The notes beneath the pieces are model-generated. The model made no database searches. It worked only from the letters and a program-made list of their open reading frames with translations, and was not told where the DNA came from. DNA of 64,000 nucleotides, taken from CAJBLF01 sp964545415 (GTDB lineage Bacteria > Patescibacteriota > Gracilibacteria > Absconditabacterales > Absconditicoccaceae). The DNA lies in the NCBI GenBank assembly GCA_964545415.1, contig CAZJFP010000003.1:1-64000 (forward strand), written 5' to 3'. A program made the translations under genes and the position numbers. Positions within the stretch are counted from its first letter, which is position 1; each line of letters begins with the position of its first letter. Below are positions 45,401-56,874 of the stretch, piece after piece.

Positions 45401-47118
45401 TCATTAAATATGCAGAACAAGAAACTGAACATTTCTCAGCAAAAGGAAATAGTATAGCAAGAAATGCATCGAAGACATTCTATAGTTATGCGAAAGAGCA
45501 TCCACGAAATCGATATATAACATCACTCGAACAGCTAGAGAATAATAGCGATGAATATGGATATACAGATATCGGAAACATCAACATCAAAGTCGTAGAC
45601 AAAAACAAAGAAGTAAAATGATTCAAGACAAATGGACAGACGTTTGATACACTCCAATTCACATGGAGAAACAGCAAAGCACTTGGAGAAAAAGCAGATG
45701 GATATATCATACAGCTTACCGACAAAGTAGATGACAAAGATACACCATCAAGTTTCTGGGATTTGTTCCCAAAGAAACCGCACTACGTGATTGTGCTGCC
45801 AAAAGACACAGAATATACCAAGGGATTGATAACAGTCGATAGTAGCATCGTCAAGAGACCTATAAATATAGAACTATGAGACAGTATACTAGCAGTAGAA
45901 TACTATGACCCTGCACAAAGCAAAATTACGGTCACGCTCAAAGATATGCCGAGAAAACGATTGTATGCGAACATCGCATCATTAACGATCAGTCAGGAAG
46001 ATCTAACAGCGAACCAGCGCGAAAGATTCACGCTCTACAAGAAGACATCGCCTCGATCCAACCAAACGGTTGCGGGAGTACAGAATCTGGGAGATGTTAC
46101 CGCACCGGTAGGAGAAATCGTATTATGGAGAAATTTGACCAACCAAGCCATCAGTACAGGAAATACCCATGAATGATATATCAACACCAACTATACGCTC
46201 AAAGCACAACGGACAGACAACGTAAACGTCTCGAGGATGATAGTAAAAAAAGATGACATAACCTATATAGACAAGAAAAACGAATCACAAACCTGAACAG
46301 TAGATTTTGGAGGACTCTTCTTTACAGGAATGGATGAACAAACATTTGAATTCATCGCCATCGACGAAAACGACAATATTGCGAAAGAGATCGTTACATT
46401 GAATATCAACATTCCTGATATAGAAGTCATCGACATCAAAAAAAGCGGAGAAAAAACAGCAGATATCATAGCCAAAATAAGCAACGATATGGATGAATGA
46501 TTGGTGATATTCCAGAGATTAAGAAATAGCGTACGGACAAATCTAGAAGGAACAAATCAGAACGCCTATGGAGGATTTGAGCTATCTCCGAACCAGACCA
46601 TCATCACGGGAGGCATATTCACCCGAGGAAACGAGATTGGACTATATGATAACCAAGGAAACGAGATAGCAAAACTCGACCCTAAGACAGGAGAGATAAC
46701 CATCACGCCAAGCTACAAAAACAAAATACAGCTCCACTTGAGTGTAACGACCCACATACCAGTCATTGAATTAAGGGATATCAGCAACAATATAACACTA
46801 TTCCAATTGGTCTTGCCTATAGAATCCATAACAGATATCCATATGCATCAGAACAAACCGCAATATGAGCAGCTCTTACTCGATGGAGAAAATTTCTGAG
46901 CATTCAATGGCGGATATTGCATCAAAAACAGCAAAAATGATTGCGTCATTTATACAAACCAACAAGGATCTATCTATATACCAGGAGCGTACGCAAGCTC
47001 ATTAGCAGGAACATATACATTTAATACAACAACAAAAAACACTACATATACCATCAAAGATCAATCAGGCAAAGACATCGTAAGCTTCACGCTCAAGATA
47101 CAACCTACAGAAAAATAG
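33457..47118 (+). CDS. Giant secreted surface protein
   Basis: One uninterrupted frame of 4554 codons ending in TAG when UGA is glycine; I checked the gaps between the standard-code pieces and found no TAA or TAG. A signal peptide (KKLLIRILLILYGLSYFL) starts at ATG 33457. Residues about 40-180 are an alpha/beta domain (NIIAVFVDKDIY, GTILIGNIPLP) that faintly recalls gingipain/caspase-like folds. Further on are Ig-like parts (about 1528-1630), FG-GAP-like calcium-binding repeats (DVDGNKYDD, DMDQDGVLD, about 2230-2370), a DUF11-like part (about 2520-2610), a Pro-rich rod (LPDLPEPPS, about 3485-3570) and another DMDINNDGNDD near 3965. About 50 UGA codons. It heads an operon with the two genes after it. 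Likely an extracellular adhesin or host-contact protein (inference). Confidence 0.9.
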
Positions 47119-47140
47119 CATTTTATTTGCAACAATCGGC

Positions 47141-48019
47141 ATGAAAAAGACAGCAGCACGAATATGTATAGGTATGATAGCTATGATTGGCGGCGTTTTT
47201 GCTGATGATACGCTCAATGATTGCAATATCGTGACAGAGACCAATTTCAACGGAACGCAATGATTATTTGATCTATCATCATACACCAACGTAGTACCGG
47301 TAGACGCATTCAATACTGCTATCATTCACCTACAGGCATACTGCTGCAACGAAAAAAAAATCCTCTGTTCAGATACACTCAAAAACAAACTACCGACAGA
47401 AAAAAATTACCCGCAAAGCCCATATCTTTTCGACCATCTGATAGACGTAACAATGAGAAGGCTTGATGGTATACCAGAATTAGCCTATGGATTACCACCT
47501 GACAAAGCAGGGAAAGCACGAAGAAAAACAATCACAGAATTTGCTAACAATACAAACGGTGAACACGCAGAAACGATAAAAAATACATTCACATCGTATC
47601 GAACACTCAACAAAAAAAACACAAAAGACCTGAAAAAAGTAAAAGAACAATTCGGAGAAGAAAATACAAAAGAATTCTCGCTAGCGGACAGATACAATAC
47701 GGTATGTAAGCTTATGAAAGGCATCTACGAAGAAATTCAGGATAAGAAAACAGAAATAGGAGGGGAATTCGAAGACAACAGCTTCTTCAAAAAATGCAAA
47801 AATATGGTAAAAGAAAGAGTGGACAGAGAACAAGGGTACACGAAACTCATCATAATCAAACAGTCATCACAACTATTAAACAAAACCACCGAAGCATACA
47901 CCCAAACATACTTTGTAGAAGAGAAACTGATGTGATTATGGAAGCTCATCAGCAACGTCAAAGATCTATTTGAGACTATCGTTCAACAAGCCCCAACATC
48001 AAAATCATGCAGTAAATAA
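47141..48019 (+). CDS. Exported protein of unknown function
   Basis: A 292-residue protein with a signal peptide (KKTAARICIGMIAMIGGVFA) and cysteines in the first third (NDCNIV, AYCCNEK, LCSD) and near the end. The rest is helical and charged. It begins 22 bases after the giant gene and ends 28 bases before the pilin-like gene, so the three are probably one transcript. It shares the exported, Cys-containing helical type with proteins of the convergent operon. No domain is recognised. Three UGA codons. Confidence 0.7.
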
Positions 48020-48047
48020 TTATTTTATACGTTTACCCACTCCATCA

Positions 48048-48518
48048 ATGAAAAAAACATTTCTCATCAGCATCCTTATATGATTGCGAATAGTGCCGAT
48101 CAGTACATTTGCACAAACGAACAACGATTTTGAGATCATACCTGAAGCAACAAGCGGAGGTGGAGTAATTCAATCCGTACAGAATGTATGAGAAAAAGGA
48201 GGTAGCGTATGGGATATCTACAACAAAGAAGCAGATACAATGTCATGAAAAGTAGGTGATCAATTAGCTTCAGGTATTATGACATGGGATACGTTATTGG
48301 AATATATCGTATATTTAGTCAGGTTCTTGTCACAGATAGGGATCGTTATAGGGGTGATCATGATCATCTATGCAGGGTATCTCTATGCAACAAGCGTATT
48401 TTCTTCAGGAAACATGGGAAAAGGAAAAACAGCCATCACCAACGCAATCATAGGTGTATTGGTAATAGCGTTTTCATATGCCATCATGAAATTATTGACC
48501 AGTGCATTCCTATCCTAA
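48048..48518 (+). CDS. VirB2/TrbC-like membrane protein
   Basis: A 156-residue protein: signal peptide (KKTFLISILIGLRIVPIS), an exported stretch of about 65 residues with many Gly, then two membrane segments (YIVYLVRFLSQIGIVIGVIM and ITNAIIGVLVIAFSYAIM) around the loop FSSGNMGKGK. This is the layout of conjugation pilin subunits and of the small hairpin proteins common in CPR genomes; the protein at 25264 has the same hairpin. The loop and gene position suggest a surface filament or channel subunit linked to the giant protein (inference). Four UGA codons. TTTACCC lies nine bases before the ATG. Confidence 0.7.
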
Positions 48519-48521
48519 GAA

Positions 48522-50630
48522 TTATTTACTCGCCTTAATTTGTTCTGTCAGGACAGCGCTCGTGATATTCATATCACGAAGTGTTTGCCTCATATTTTCC
48601 CAAAAAGATTGATTTTCCTTGAGAAAGGATATGGTAGTATTGATAAAATCTACATAAAGCAGATTTTGTTGAGTACGAGACAACGAAGCAATAGTGTTTT
48701 TAGGCACTTTTAGTTTTTCAGCAGCAGTTTGTACAGCCTGGAATGAAGCAATATTTTGTTGAATATCATCAATAGTGTCAGCAAACTCAGCGGAAGCAGC
48801 GGTTCTCACAGGATCAGCGATGACGATGTATTTATTATAATTGTCAGCAGTCGGGTTGGTGGTATTCATATCAAGGATTCAGACATTTAAATCCGTAAGC
48901 TCCTTTTCTTGTTCTTTTGTAGTGATCGTAGCACTCCTCTGCGCAAAGACAGGTTTGAAGCCCACCAAAATCTTGAAAGCAAAATTATCTGCAAGTTTGA
49001 TTTTGATAGTACCATCAAGAAACTCTTTTGTTTTGGAAAACTTGATCATCTGTCCGCTATCTCTAAGTCATTGAAGGACGTCGGATATTTCCTGAAAGAT
49101 AGCCTGTATACTGAACACTTTTTTTCCCTTGCTCACAGTTTTGCTCTGGACAGGGACCTTGCAAAACTTGATACGGAACATATCTTCCATTTTTTCCCGT
49201 CACAAACCGTTTGGTCATGCTATCAAAGCACAAGTACAATCAGATACGCAGATAGCTTTGTTCTGTATACCGGAAACTTCATCGCATTGTTGGATACAAG
49301 AAGACACACAAGAGACTTCACATTGTGCCTGCTCTTTGACAGAGAGACCTTGGCAGCCATATTCACAGCTTCCTGGCTGAGGATCTCAAAAAATCTGTTC
49401 TGCATAGAGATTGGAGATATATGACGCATATCAGGAATCCGAAGTGCTTCATCAAGAAGGTAAAGGATTGGAAGCATGAAATGAAGCGACAAGCGAATCA
49501 AGGACGACATCATCGGTATTTGCCGTAGTGATGAATGTGTTGATGTCTTTAATATACGTTACAGGATCCTGATATTCGATCTCTTCTCAGGAGAGTACAA
49601 TAGTCTGAGCGCTTTCTCACGAAAGACACTGATTTCAGAAAACAAGTGCAGCACCAACAAGAGGAGATGATGTAGGGACAGTGCTTTGGACAAGAGTATT
49701 GATTTCCTTATCATCCTCGATAAGTGCAGATGAATCTATTGGACGAGTCAGAGAAGAAGATGGTGTTGTACTAGGTGTATTAGTACGATCTGAGAGCGAA
49801 GAAGCATTTCATAAAGATGCTACTCTACCAGTTCATCAAGATGATGAAGAGGAAAGAGAAGCAGCTCATCAGATAATGCTCGCTCCGCCACCGCCGCCGA
49901 CCATGTATGAAGTTTGATTATCCAACGTAGAAAGATCAGCTCACGCTTGTGTGGATGCTTGATCTATTTCAGGAAGCCTATAAAAAAGGATTTCAGGAGT
50001 TTCCTTGAACTCCTCAAAAAGGAGTTTACCGATAGCATTGATATCCACAAGCAAGTCAAAATCACTGTCATCCAAAGTGCCGTTTCGGAAAAGATCAGAT
50101 CAGAAATTTGCAGTATCTATGGTAGATAAAGAATAATGATTGGTATAGAGTTCCATATACAAAGACTCGATCTTATTATTTACTGCATCTATCTGTAGTT
50201 GTGTAGCAGATCAAGTAATGTCAGTGTTACACACCAAAAATTTTTGATAGCTTTTCTTTATATCATCGGTTGTTGGGTATTTGACACCTTTGGGGAAAAG
50301 TTGTTTGAACGTGATTTGAAAAGAAGTATTGTAATTGTAGAGAACATTGATGAAATCCGATTCCTTCACACCAGGGCAATTGGTATAATACGCTTTCATG
50401 CCTTTAAAGGAGACATTAGTAGCGATTACTTCCCTATCTTTGACAGATTGTAAAGCCTTGGAATAGAGATTGCTTACAAAGGATTTTCCATGAAAAATAG
50501 AAGAAAGGGAAAGCGATCTCTCATTTGCTTGAGTAAGTGCTTGAGAAAAATCAATACCAAAAGTCCAGGAACATGTTCCGATAAGCAGTACACAAAGTGC
50601 TAGATATGTCTTATTCAGGTTTCTGAACAT
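48522..50630 (-). CDS. Exported Cys-rich protein with Gly/Ser tract
   Basis: A 702-residue protein with a signal peptide (YLALCVLLIGTCSWTFG). The middle has a low-complexity Gly/Ser tract around 49.8-49.9 kb (VGGGGGASIIGGAASLSSSS), followed by a Ser/Thr-rich linker. A cysteine cluster lies near 49.2-49.4 kb (CEYGCQG, CEVSCVSSCIQQC, CVSDCTC), probably disulphide-bonded. The C-terminal part is helical. About 15 UGA codons. Its start overlaps the upstream gene's end by 20 bases, and its stop lies three bases from the stop of the convergent pilin-like gene. It is the last gene of a four-gene operon of exported proteins. Confidence 0.8.
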
Positions 50631-51753
50631 TCCTTAGCTTATCATATAAAGTATATATCGGAGTGGTGATTTTGGCTAATAATTTTCCGAATCCATTGAG
50701 ATCCTCTTGATACATCAGGAATCCTATATGGAGCGGATATGCCATATACATATCACGCATCATTCTGAGACTCAAAGAAAGCGCTTCCTTGGATCGATTG
50801 TATTCCGAAGAAAACTTTTTTGAGACAGTAGCATAGGTATTTTTAGAAATATCTTTTGGATATTTTTGGATTGACAGAAGATAATCTCACATAAAAAGAC
50901 GATAGAAGAAGAGTTCGTTATAGACAAGATTGATAAAGGAATCCATAGATGAAGTAGTATCACCATACAATCAGCAGAGAAGAATATTATAATCCGTAGA
51001 TGTCTTTGATGAACAAGTACTGAGATTTTTTGATGGTTTAACAGTTATAGAATAAGGAATCTCTCGAACCTCTTTTGCGTGTATTTCTACAATAGGTTTT
51101 ACAGCATCAAGAAGCTCTTTCGTATCAAATATGCGGACATCGCTCAAGAGATTGCGAGCATTTTTGAGATATGATTTCATAGTACGACAAGTTGCATCAT
51201 AACTACGAATTTCATTGTCACAAAGCTTAATATTGAAGTTTGCCAAAGAGAATATATTGGCTTGTTTCTCCATATCGTCTTCGCTAGAAGGATTCCAAAC
51301 CAATCCGTAGATATTCGCTTGCTTCATATTCACATAATCCGTGATAATCATATTGAAGAGTTCAGGGAGCTTGGAAGCAAGATCACAATCAGTATCCAAA
51401 GAAGAACAATAATCGATTTTATTCTCATCCTCAGAGATATATTTTTGTAATGTTGTAAAATTATTATCAGTCTTCTTACAGAGTATATGGACAAAAACAG
51501 AGTATTGTGCATTATAAACATATTCATCGTTGGAGAATGAAGAATTTCAAGATACGGCAGTACAAAAATTATTTACTACAGCCTCTAGTCATTTGTCTCT
51601 ATCGATATCTTTATTATTGAGTGATCATGCAATGTTGTATATATAATCATCAGCAGGAGTGTTAGCCCAAACGCGAGCATGAAAAAAGAACGCACAGATC
51701 GCGATACACGCTATCATCGAGAGATATGTCCGTTGTTTTCTCATGCCAGTCAT
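50611..51753 (-). CDS. Exported helical protein of unknown function
   Basis: A 380-residue protein (or 377 from the second Met) with signal peptide YLSMIACIAICAFFFHARVWA. Cysteines are spread through the mature part (NNFCTAV, HILCKK, DYCSSLDTDCD, CRTMK). The rest is helical. About five UGA codons. It lies in the minus-strand operon between two other exported proteins; the 42-base gap upstream and 20-base overlap downstream indicate co-transcription. No family recognised. Confidence 0.75.
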
Positions 51754-51795
51754 ACAAAGATAAAAAAGAGATAAAAAGGAAGAGGAACAAAATCA

Positions 51796-53349
51796 TTATC
51801 TGCTACATTGGGTTTCAGCTGCTTCTCTAAGGTTTTTGATCAAAGAAGCATCCTTATCCTTATCGCCTATGATTTCTGTCTTGATAACATAGATTTGTTG
51901 ACCGATAACATTGAATGCAGGAGTGATACTCTTGATCTCCGCATACGCAGCAAGGTCATGATCCAAAGCCTGTTGTTGGAGAACATCCGTGACCAATTTG
52001 TTCAACTCATTACTGAAATAATCATCTCATTTCAAAGAAGCATTAGATTCGATAGACACAGTACGTTTTTGACTGCTTACGAGATCGTCTATTTGGGATG
52101 CAAGATCTTTGGGAATGATATGTCGAGACCTTAAGACCAAATCTCCATCCAACAATCACCATACACCAGTGGCTGCAGCGACCGTCGTCTGATACACAAC
52201 AACAGCAGCACCACCTATAGCGGCTGCATCCTTGGCAGCTGCAGATCATACAGCTTTAAGATCGCCATTTTTATCATAATTAAAATCAATGAGGTTGAAC
52301 AGTATTCCATCCTTTCTCTTGGATTGGCCATAGGTCGCCATGAGGAGATCATATTCCCTATCCTTATATGCTTGAGCATCTTGAGGATTGTTAGCTTGTT
52401 GTTTTTTTGAAAAGAGCATGGCAAGCCTTTTTGTCGCATCGACAAAGACTTTTTTGCTATTGTATGGTGAAGTAGAAAGCTTTGTTTTAAATGTCTTTCG
52501 AAGCGATTTTAATGTTGTTTTTTTCTTATCACAGACATCAGTCCGTCCTCTCGCACAATTATATTCTCTCTCTATAGATTCCTTCACATCAGAAGCGAAA
52601 GTAATCTCTATATAGCCTTCTTTTCCTCATCTAGAAAATTCATCGAACTGACTGGTATTATCATAATAGAGGAAACTCTTCATAGCAGACAGCATCCTAG
52701 TAAGAAGCGAAGTGACATTATTGTAGGTTGCTCCTTCTTGCAAGGAATACGCGGAAAACAATCATTTGTTCTTATATGATGCAAGAATGGCATCCATGAG
52801 CGCAAGATTCTGTTCGTTGACCTTGGAATATCGGCCTCATCAGAGTCATATCTCATATTTTTTGTCACTCAACAAAGATTCCATTTCTTCAACCAATTTG
52901 CTATCTCTGAGGAATACTTTGTTCTTGCTCGTAAGGATGACAGATCATATCACCTCCTTAAGCCCTCATACATTGATAGGATTGGTGAAAATTGTCGTAG
53001 CAGCAGCACCGAATTTAAGCTTTTGTTCAACATTTTGAGCAACCTTACCGACAACTGTCTTAGTCTCAGGAACAAATTTGTTTCATTGGAACCGGTTCGG
53101 ATTGACATATTTGCCTACATAATCTCACTCAGTACCTATCGTCTTGATGCTATTGATCATTTCCCTGACGAAATCGAGCATGAAGGTAAACTTTTGAGGA
53201 GCGGTTCAACAGATCGAAGAAGTAGAACAATACGAAGGATCCTGAGAAACGCCTTGTGTTCATTGAACAAATTGAGCATGAATATAGGAGAAACTTCCCA
53301 CGTATGCGAGCAGCAATCATATGATGCTATAGGAAAGATTTCTCTTCAT
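51796..53349 (-). CDS. Exported protein of unknown function
   Basis: A 517-residue protein with signal peptide NLSYSIIGLLLAYVGSFSYIHA. The mature part has a short Gly-rich stretch (EIGLGGGRYSKV) and an Ala-rich hydrophobic stretch near residues 370-395 (AAAKDAAAIGGAAVVVY), then a helical end. About twelve UGA codons; the longest standard-code piece is only 113 residues. Second gene of the operon, 20 bases after the TPR gene. No domain recognised. Confidence 0.75.
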
Positions 53350-53369
53350 CAGATAAAAAAGAATAAAGG

Positions 53370-54875
53370 CTATTGTGCGTCAGTCGCTTGAGTTATCTTA
53401 TTTTGGAGTATGCTTTGTTCTGTACTATTGTCACAAATACTGAGCGCTTTGAGATAGGTATCTTTTGCTAAGCTGTATTGCTTATTAGCAAAATAATAAT
53501 CGCCAAGAAGATGGTAAAGATGTGACTGATGATAGGTCTCAGCAAGTGACAAAAGCTGTTTACTTATTCAAGATAGGTTTTGTTTTGCCAATTGCAATCC
53601 TACCTGGCCATATGTACATATATCAGCTTGACTACCGGTAAAAAGAGTGGAACATTTCCCTAGATAGAGATCGACGAGCTGAGGAGCTTCCAAATAGAGT
53701 GTAAAGGGTTGTGCTGTACGAAAAGGGATATAAAACATCTGATCAAAAAACAATGCAAAATCCGATGGTTGAAGATCCACTTCACCAAGAAGGTTCTGCC
53801 GCATGCGAAGGATATTATCTCCGTCGCCAGCCTGAATATATCCCAACAGCATATATCTATACACATCTATTTTTAGGCCAGGATCAGTGACCTGATTGAG
53901 ATACAAAATGGATTGTTCATAATCGCCATACCGATAATAACAAACACCTATCAGAAACTTGTAAAGGAATTCATTGGCTGCGTCAAAGTCAGCGAGTTTA
54001 AGAAAATATTCTTTAGCTGCCTCTCGATTGTGCATAAGGAAATTAGTATAGGCAAGGACTTGATAAGGCAAGATATAGGTTTCATCCTGGTTCAACGCAC
54101 GAAGTGCAAGTCTCTTGGCAAAAGAGAAGTATCAATTTTTGAGAAGCGTTAGCGAAACCAAAGCATCTCTATAATATACAGGAGGATTTTTGATTTTGAC
54201 GTAATTAGCCAAAGCAGCTTCATACGAAGCGACAAAATCCTTATAACGAGGATCGGTAACTTTACCAAAAGCCGCAGTAGCGGTAGTATAGTCATAAGCT
54301 CGTAATGACTGGAGTCCTTTGTAGAACATTTCATCATCTGCAGTGATCATATTGCGCGTCCTATATTCCTTCACCAAAGTAAACGCTTCACTGAGTGAAT
54401 TTACAGAATCGAGACCGACATTAGAATCATGGAAACGCGTGTAGATCACTTGATGTGGATCAAGATCCAGTTCAAAATAATCACCCACGTCTGCGACCAA
54501 AAGAGTAAGGTACTGATTGGCTTTGTCAAATTGATAATATTGAAGGAATTTTTCTACCAAAGGCTGTAATAATTCTGGATTTTTATTCTTGGTATAAAGA
54601 TATTCCAAAACATGCAAATCCTGAAAGACCTCCGAGCTGCCCAATTCCTGATGAAGACTCTGATTCACCATCTCATTCACCTCCCCTATCGACGCAACCG
54701 TATGTGTAGATTCTTCCAGAGAAGATTCCGTAGTAACTGAAGATGATACAAGAGATTCTTGGTCTGATGAATCATGAACAGAAAATCTTCCATCCAAAAA
54801 AAGGATAACCAACCAAAACACGAGAATCATGGTTCAGATAATCAGTCAATTGGTGTTTTTGTATGTGGAATACAT
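53370..54875 (-). CDS. Membrane-anchored TPR protein
   Basis: A 501-residue protein with a short N-terminal membrane segment (LIIGTMILVFWLVILFL), a Ser/Thr/Glu-rich linker (SSDQESLVSSSVTTESS) and then tetratricopeptide-like helical repeats to the end (YYRYGDYEQSILYLNQV, YLLGDYYFANKQYSLAKDTY). Such proteins are scaffolds for assemblies. It is the first gene of a minus-strand operon whose three other products are all exported, so it probably organises a cell-envelope complex (inference). Four UGA codons. It ends in TAG. Confidence 0.8.
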
Positions 54876-55123
54876 AAGAATGTATACAAAAGATAAATCA
54901 ATCTAATTATAGTCAAAATAGCCAAAAAAGACCAAAAAATGAGCCCAAACCAAGTTAATATGGTTTGACAAAAAATAAAAGAGTAAAAAATAATTGACTT
55001 ATTTTATAAAAATATAATAAGAAATGTTTTCTTCTTTATTTCTTCAGTTTTTTTCTTTTTTTTTCTGAGTATAAGATCCGCGTCAAACAAAAAAATCATA
55101 AACTAAAAAGAAAGGAGTAAATT
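54876..55123. other. Intergenic region between divergent genes
   Basis: AT-rich with a long T-rich tract (55020-55075). It contains TTGACA (54965) and TTGACT (54994) with TATAAT (55013), but no pair has ideal spacing. It must hold promoters for the divergent operon and the zinc-finger gene; I cannot place them. Confidence 0.4.
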
Positions 55124-55405
55124 ATGGGTTGTACAAAAAAAGTGTACACAGAATGCAGTCAATGTGGCGGAAGTGGAACAAAACACTACTGGCATAACAA
55201 CAGTGACAGCTATCTCTCCAATAATGGGAAAATTTATCATGAACCAACCGGACACAATGCAAGCAAAAAATGTCCGTATTGTGATGGCACGGGAAAACGT
55301 TATGAAATTGAAAGTACACATGACTTCGATTATGAAGAAGCTATGAGTAAAGATTGGTATTATGCCCGATGTAAAAAATGCGGCAAATACGAAAATCAAG
55401 TATAA
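55124..55405 (+). CDS. Small DnaJ-like zinc-finger protein
   Basis: A 93-residue protein with two CxxCxGxG motifs (CSQCGGSGT, CPYCDGTGK) and a further CKKC near the end, like the zinc-binding centre of DnaJ without J or substrate domains. Two zinc sites are plausible; it may be a chaperone-like or RNA-binding zinc ribbon. Uniquely here it has a perfect Shine-Dalgarno AAAGGAG (55111-55117) six bases before the ATG. It uses no UGA for its seven or so glycines. It is monocistronic, with its own terminator. Confidence 0.75.
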   Translation: MGCTKKVYTECSQCGGSGTKHYWHNNSDSYLSNNGKIYHEPTGHNASKKCPYCDGTGKRYEIESTHDFDYEEAMSKDWYYARCKKCGKYENQV

Positions 55406-55411
55406 AAGAAT

Positions 55412-55436
55412 CTCAGGGTATATCCCTGAGTTTTTT
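55412..55436 (+). terminator. Terminator of the zinc-finger gene
   Basis: CTCAGGG and CCCTGAG form a seven-base stem, followed by six T. Confidence 0.85.
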
Positions 55437-55444
55437 ACAAAAAA

Positions 55445-55466
55445 AACTGAGCCTTTCAGCTCAGTT
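55445..55466 (-). terminator. Terminator of the ribosomal operon
   Basis: AACTGAGC and GCTCAGTT form a stem; on the minus strand a T run follows. It lies 27 bases past the secY stop. Confidence 0.75.
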
Positions 55467-55492
55467 CTCTTTTTTATGTACTAACTAAGTTC

Positions 55493-56848
55493 CTATAATT
55501 TGTTAATATTGTTGGATACCGCGCCGAGATCGATCTTATCATACCTCTGCATAAGCATATCCGTCTTGATCTTATTCATGATATCCTGGACGACTCATAC
55601 AATGATGATCACTCATGAACCGGTGACGACAACAGGAAGCGACCCTAATGTCTGTACGAGATTCTGGATGAACGGAATATAATTAAGCAAATAGCTGTAG
55701 ATACCAATAAACGCCAATCCTGCTCCTCATCGAAGACAGAGATGCATCAATATACCATTAATATATTTTGCTGTCTCTTTTCCTGGTCTGATACCTGGGA
55801 CAAATCCTCATCTCTTCTGGATATTATCGGAAATCCTTTCTGGAGAGAAGACAATCAATGTATAGAAGAAGGTAAACACAATGATCAAGGCAAAATACAA
55901 GATGATAGCAGGTATTCCAGGCTGTTGGGTATAGATATTAAGGTTAGCCTCTATCCAGTTTGCCATACCAACCAACTTAGTATTCATCGGCTGAAATTGA
56001 GTAATCAGTTTGGAAATCAAATAAGGGAAAGAAACAAACGCGATAGCGAAGATGATAGGCACCATTCCTACAGGATTCATTGGGATAGGCAATGATGATG
56101 ATTCTTCCACTCTTCCTCTCCTTGCATAAATCACAGGGATTTCTTTGCGGGATTTGAGGATAAAGATAGAAAGCAAGACTAATCCGAGGACAATGACGAG
56201 CATAAAAATAAATACTCACATAATGCTATCAGTAGAAGCAAAACTTCCATATATCTTTTGAGTAATTCCTGCAACGATGGATGCGAAGATCAACAAAGAA
56301 ACTCCATTAGAAATTCCTTTTTCTGTAATCAACTCTCCTATCCACATCAAAAGAACAGAACCGACAGTCATTACAAAAGCAGAGAGTATAAGGGTTCCTG
56401 GATCTGTAGGAATAACATTACCACCTAACAAGTAGTTGATAAAAAACACCATTCCTATAGATTGTAAAAATGCTAATGGGATAGAAAGATATCTAGTGTA
56501 TTGTTGTATTTTTTGTTGTCAAACTTCTCATTGTTCAGTAAGTTCCTCAAGTTTAGGGACTACAGAACCCAGCAATTGCATAATGATGGATGCATTGATG
56601 AATGGAGCAAGACCAACAGCTATGATAGCGAACTGATCCAATGATCCTCAAAGCAACATAAGGAAATATCCCAACCCAGAATCTCATGTAGCAATAGTTT
56701 TTGACATAAGTGCAGTAATATCTACGAAAGGAACAGGGATAAATACCAATAGCCTATAAAGTGCAAGCATCACCAAAGTAAATATGATTTTCTTCTTTAT
56801 ACTAGGATTTTCTCGTACCTCTTGAAGTTTTTTGAAGAATTTTTCCAT
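55493..56848 (-). CDS. secY: Protein translocase subunit SecY
   Basis: The channel subunit of the Sec translocon in the inner membrane. The 451 residues have about ten membrane segments. Recognisable parts are LVMLALYRLLVFIPVPFVD (segment 1), a plug-like GYFLMLLGGS, ASIIMQLLGSVVPKLEEL, GISNGVSLLIFASI, and IPVIYARRGR plus LPIPMNPVGMVPIIFA before the cytoplasmic ribosome-binding loop (GFVPGIRPG). About nine UGA codons. It is the last gene of the ribosomal operon, 26 bases after rplO. No adk or map gene follows. Confidence 0.95.
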
Positions 56849-56874
56849 CAAAAAAAGATAAGGAACATAAAAGA

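Noticed and set aside
33457..47118. The 13.7 kb region as an array of many separate surface genes
   Set aside because: All pieces share one frame, have no own starts or spacers, and the gaps between pieces contain only TGA.
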